Part shown: piece after piece, positions 13,038-13,406 of the stretch
Layout: each line of letters starts with the position of its first letter
How positions within the stretch are numbered: the first letter of the stretch is position 1
Source of the DNA: Actimicrobium sp047621665
GTDB lineage: Bacteria > Pseudomonadota > Gammaproteobacteria > Burkholderiales > Burkholderiaceae_D
DNA length: 13,406 nt
Assembly: GCA_047621665.1 (NCBI GenBank)
Contig: JBLHMB010000080.1
Location: 1-13,406, forward strand
Reading direction: 5' to 3'
Notes under the pieces: generated by a model
What the model was told of the DNA's origin: nothing
Database searches by the model: none
The model's input: only the letters and a program-made list of their open reading frames with translations
Translations under genes and position numbers: made by a program

Positions 13038-13406
13038 CACTGGCAAAACGGATCATTCCCTGTCTTGATGTGACGGCGGGCCGTGTCGTCAAGGGTATCA
13101 ATTTCCTCGAGTTGCGCGACGCCGGCGACCCGGTAGAAATTGCCCGTCGCTACGACGAGCAAGGTGCCGATGAAATTACTTTTCTGGACATCACGGCCAC
13201 GTCGGACGGGCGTGACCTGATTCTGCATATCATCGAAGCCGTTGCTTCAACCGTGTTTATTCCGCTGACTGTCGGTGGTGGCGTGCGCGTAGTCGAAGAC
13301 GTACGGCGTTTGCTCAATGCCGGTGCCGACAAGGTCAGCATCAACTCGTCAGCGATCAGCAATCCGCAACTGGTGTTCGATGCAGCGCAAAAACATGGTT
13401 CGCAAT
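13034..13406 (+). CDS. hisF: HisF, cyclase subunit of imidazole glycerol phosphate synthase (3' partial)
   Basis: HisF is the cyclase partner of HisH; it combines PRFAR with channelled ammonia to make imidazole glycerol phosphate and AICAR. Only the first 124 codons are present because the frame runs off the window end without a stop. The beginning LAKRIIPCLDVTAGRVVKG is diagnostic, with the catalytic Asp12 (Asp11 in most homologues). DEITFLDITATSDGR and the phosphate loop LTVGGGVRVVEDVRRLL follow, then ADKVSINSSAI. The second catalytic Asp lies beyond the edge. The ATG overlaps the hisA TGA by 4 bp. Related operons usually continue with hisI and hisE, which cannot be checked here. Confidence 0.95.
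   Translation, partial: MTLAKRIIPCLDVTAGRVVKGINFLELRDAGDPVEIARRYDEQGADEITFLDITATSDGRDLILHIIEAVASTVFIPLTVGGGVRVVEDVRRLLNAGADKVSINSSAISNPQLVFDAAQKHGSQ

Noticed and set aside
12234..13046. 270-codon open frame on the - strand opposite hisA
   Set aside because: It covers exactly the hisA gene, has shadow-type composition and shows no family motif, so it is not supported as a gene.

Overview
The window is a densely packed stretch of bacterial chromosome. All 17 genes I can support lie on the + strand, with gaps of 0-145 bp or short overlaps, and I see no gene on the - strand. Gene content and order (mlaFEDACB, a YadGH-type ABC exporter, a BolA/IbaG protein, murA, then hisG-hisD-[DNA methyltransferase]-hisC-hisB-hisH-hisA-hisF), moderately high GC and short-form HisG point to a betaproteobacterium, most likely Burkholderiales and perhaps Oxalobacteraceae-like. 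The family-level guess is inference from gene order and protein likeness.

Region 1 (1-3654) is the Mla system for retrograde phospholipid transport: ATPase MlaF (5' end outside the window), permease MlaE, MCE-domain MlaD, outer-membrane lipoprotein MlaA, periplasmic carrier MlaC and STAS protein MlaB. In E. coli mlaA lies elsewhere; here it sits between mlaD and mlaC. Two perfect hairpins, one in the mlaE-mlaD gap and one overlapping the mlaA stop codon, divide the operon into segments.

Region 2 (3655-5463) starts with the longest non-coding gap (145 bp), which holds a perfect TATAAT -10 box and a tandem TCCGGA palindrome. It continues with a two-gene ABC-2 exporter resembling E. coli YadG/YadH. 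Region 3 (5487-6972) is ibaG (BolA family) and murA, neighbours that directly follow mlaB in E. coli; the exporter pair therefore lies between mlaB and ibaG.

Region 4 (6969-13406) is a histidine biosynthesis operon whose hisG start codon overlaps the murA stop codon. HisG is the short form that needs HisZ, and hisZ is not in the window. HisB is the monofunctional dehydratase. A complete beta-class DNA adenine methyltransferase gene with no restriction partner is inserted between hisD and hisC. hisF runs off the right edge.

Five junctions use the 4-bp ATGA stop/start overlap (mlaF/mlaE, mlaD/mlaA, yadG/yadH, murA/hisG, hisA/hisF), which suggests extensive translational coupling. No tRNA, rRNA, insertion sequence, CRISPR array or prophage gene was seen, and no gap exceeds 145 bp. 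Most of the window is conserved core genome. The points most worth a second look are the orphan methyltransferase inside the his operon, its unusual in-frame junction with hisD, and the intergenic hairpins.
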